In this document: positions 23,169-24,439 of the stretch, piece after piece | Layout of the letters: each line of letters begins with the position of its first letter | Position numbering within the stretch: position 1 is the first letter of the stretch | Source: an uncultured Eubacteriales bacterium | GTDB taxonomy: Bacteria; Bacillota; Clostridia; Oscillospirales; CAG-272 | Length of the DNA stretch: 24,439 bases | Direction of reading: 5' to 3' | Assembly (NCBI GenBank): GCA_900546315.1 | Contig: URCP01000037.1 | Coordinates: forward strand, 1 to 24,439 | The notes under the pieces: generated by a model | What the model saw: only the letters and a program-made list of their open reading frames with translations | The model's database searches: none | What the model was told of the DNA's origin: nothing | Made by a program: the position numbers and the translations under genes

Positions 23169-23675
23169 ATGGACGCGTTTGGCAGCATATATACCGAGTA
23201 TTTCGGACGGGTCTACGGATTCCTTTTCCGGATGTGCAGAAATGAGGACCTCGCGGAGGAGCTGACGCAGGAGACATTCTTCCAGGCGTTCAAGTCCTTT
23301 TCGTCCTATCGCGGCGACAGCGAGCTGTTCACATGGCTCGCGGCGATCGCGAAGTATACTTTCTTCAGATATTTGAGGAAGAATAAGTGCGCCGGGATGG
23401 TCAACCTTGACCTGATCGCGGACACCCTCTGTGAGCCGGACGAGTCCGGACCAGAGTCGACGGCGGCGAGAAGCGAGACGAACGAGGCGATACGCCACGC
23501 GATAGCGAATATGCCGGAGAAATACCGCGACGTCGTCATGCTGCGGCTGTATGCCGAGCTTCCGTTCTCGGAGATCGCGGAGACACTCAAAATAACAGAA
23601 AATTCGGCGAAGGTGCTGTTTCACCGTGCCAAAAAAATGCTGACGGAGGAGCTAAGGAATGAATATTACGTGTGA
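23169..23675 (+). CDS. ECF-type RNA polymerase sigma factor
   Basis: A 168-residue extracytoplasmic-function sigma factor containing only regions 2 and 4. Region 2 includes EDLAEELTQETFFQAFKSF and the tryptophan-containing FTWLAAIAKYTFFRYLR. An acidic linker (about 88-105) precedes region 4, with IANMPEKYRDVVMLRLYAEL and the helix-turn-helix SEIAETLKITENSAKVLFHRAKK. The ATG at 23169 is 8 nt after AGGGAGG; an upstream in-frame ATG at 23130 has no such site. It overlaps its anti-sigma gene by 17 nt. A TGTAACC at 23088-23094 may be the -35 of an autoregulated promoter, but no matching CGTC -10 is evident. Confidence 0.94.
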   Translation: MDAFGSIYTEYFGRVYGFLFRMCRNEDLAEELTQETFFQAFKSFSSYRGDSELFTWLAAIAKYTFFRYLRKNKCAGMVNLDLIADTLCEPDESGPESTAARSETNEAIRHAIANMPEKYRDVVMLRLYAELPFSEIAETLKITENSAKVLFHRAKKMLTEELRNEYYV

Positions 23676-24003
23676 TATGGCGATGGATCTCATCGCGCTC
23701 TACAACGACGGACTCGCGAGCGATGACAGCCGCCGCGCCGTGGACGAGCATCTGAAGAGCTGTCCCGAGTGCTCCGCGGCGTACGCGTCATACTCCGCCC
23801 CGGCGCCGCACGCGGTGTCCGGACAGCCGAAGAAATCGGCGGAGGACCTCGAGATAAAGTATATGAGCCTCGCGAGGGCGCTCAGAAAAAATCAGCTGAT
23901 CTCGACCGCGACGACCCTCGGCATCGTGATAGCGTCGCTCGCGATCGGCAGCTACGGTATGCTGCACCTGATCGAGAGACGCCACCCGGGTTCTGAGTTT
24001 TGA
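23659..24003 (+). CDS. Zinc-finger anti-sigma factor, short membrane-anchored
   Basis: A 114-residue ZAS-type anti-sigma factor, the likely inhibitor of the overlapping ECF sigma factor. The N-terminal zinc-binding helical domain has C5 and the HxxxCxxC motif H31, C35 and C38 (HLKSCPEC). A Pro/Ala linker leads to one transmembrane helix (about 80-104). Only about 10 residues (LIERRHPGSEF) lie beyond it, so there is no extracytoplasmic sensor domain of the usual kind. The signal must therefore come through the membrane itself, the linker or a partner. The start overlaps the sigma gene, giving coupled translation. Confidence 0.88.
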   Translation: MNITCDMAMDLIALYNDGLASDDSRRAVDEHLKSCPECSAAYASYSAPAPHAVSGQPKKSAEDLEIKYMSLARALRKNQLISTATTLGIVIASLAIGSYGMLHLIERRHPGSEF

Positions 24004-24011
24004 TAAATATT

Positions 24012-24057
24012 CTGTCACAGACACATGTCCGCAGGCGTGCGTCTGTGACAGTTTTTC
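24012..24057. terminator. Bidirectional terminator after the sigma/anti-sigma operon
   Basis: A perfect 11-bp stem CTGTCACAGAC (24012-24022) with GTCTGTGACAG (24041-24051), continued by partial pairing towards the loop. It is followed by TTTTTC on the + strand; the minus side is A/T-rich. It lies 8 nt after the anti-sigma stop and immediately next to the stop of the convergent surface-protein gene. Confidence 0.9.
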
Positions 24058-24439
24058 TATGAGCGCGATCTGTGTCGTTTGGCGGCAAGAGTCAGTAGTG
24101 CCGCGAACAGCATAGCCGCGCCGGCGATATAATACGCGGGTCTTTTCCCGCCGGAAAAAGGCAGCGACGGTCGCGCGACGACATCCGCGTCATCAGGTGT
24201 GGTGTCGCTATCTTTTTCTTTCCGGAACGACATATCTTCGGCGGAGTATCCGACCGATATCAGCTTCGGGTCGTCCGACTCCGTATCGAAGCTGCCGGTT
24301 ATTGTGAACTCGTGCCCCTCAAGGCGGTATCTGCCGGACCCGAGCCCCCTGAGCGGCAGTCCGTCGGTCACTCCGCGCTCGATGAAATCCCCTCTGTCTT
24401 CGTCGAACTCCGACAGCTTCAGTCCGCCGTTTCCGATTG
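24057..24439 (-). CDS. Cell-wall-anchored surface protein, C-terminal part (LPxTG-like)
   Basis: The 3' end of a gene that continues past the right edge of the window; 127 codons are visible. The frame is open to the edge, so the true start is outside; a GTG at 24371 is internal. The C-terminus has the sortase sorting-signal layout: LPFSGG, a hydrophobic segment (YYIAGAAMLFAALLTLAA) and a basic tail (KRHRSRS). Preceding it is an acidic Asp/Thr-rich stretch, and before that a probable beta-rich domain (GRYRLEGHEFTITGSFD). The Ser in place of Thr makes it an LPxTG variant, so which sortase acts on it is uncertain. The function of the missing part is unknown. Confidence 0.7.
   Translation of the reverse strand, partial: IGNGGLKLSEFDEDRGDFIERGVTDGLPLRGLGSGRYRLEGHEFTITGSFDTESDDPKLISVGYSAEDMSFRKEKDSDTTPDDADVVARPSLPFSGGKRPAYYIAGAAMLFAALLTLAAKRHRSRS

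Noticed and set aside
1..24439. CRISPR arrays, tRNA genes, insertion sequences or prophage genes
   Set aside because: No regularly spaced repeats, cloverleaf-like sequence, transposase or integrase was seen on either strand.

Overview
The window reads as a chromosomal segment of a moderately GC-rich Clostridia-type Bacillota, most likely an uncultured gut Oscillospiraceae- or Christensenellales-like lineage. The evidence is a fab cluster that uses FabK rather than FabI, the TIGR03960/TIGR03936 radical-SAM pair, a DUF421-DUF4363 pair, a pyruvate kinase with a C-terminal PEP-utilizer-like domain, GAAAGG-type ribosome binding sites and near-perfect sigma-A promoters with TG-extended -10 boxes. 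No tRNA or rRNA gene, CRISPR array or transposase is visible. The lineage assignment is inference.

Layout. Positions 1-459 are non-coding and hold three tandem consensus promoters with A/T-tract upstream elements, all firing leftward out of the window, as expected in front of an rRNA or other very highly expressed operon. Two small membrane genes (DUF421 and DUF4363, + strand) then converge on a minus-strand group. Read 5' to 3' on the minus strand this group is pyk, rlmB, a 910-residue membrane protein with the topology of a P1B-type ATPase but degenerate catalytic motifs, and the radical-SAM pair. A lone ABC-type sugar-binding lipoprotein (+, own consensus promoter) converges on a divergent GH78-like glycosidase, with a shared bidirectional terminator between them. 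The glycosidase lies downstream of an RlmL-type rRNA methyltransferase.

From 22.9 kb down to 15.4 kb (minus strand) runs a type II fatty-acid synthesis operon: fabH-acpP-fabK-fabD-fabG-fabF-fabZ-accD-accA. It makes malonyl-CoA (carboxyltransferase subunits only), loads it onto ACP and elongates acyl chains. The accB and accC genes that usually sit in this cluster in Clostridia are absent. An ECF sigma factor and a short zinc-finger anti-sigma factor follow on the + strand, and the window ends in the 3' part of a cell-wall-anchored surface protein.

The least expected content is in the spacers. Two unrelated families of intergenic elements occur twice each, all in minus-strand orientation and all starting at or just after a stop codon. 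Family A (about 100 nt, after pyk and rlmB) has a 17-bp stem whose sequence differs between copies while pairing is kept. Family B (about 130 nt, between rlmL and the glycosidase and between acpP and fabK) folds into one hairpin plus a three-way junction. I recognise neither as a known riboswitch or repeat. Together with the degenerate P-type ATPase they are the best candidates here for something undescribed.
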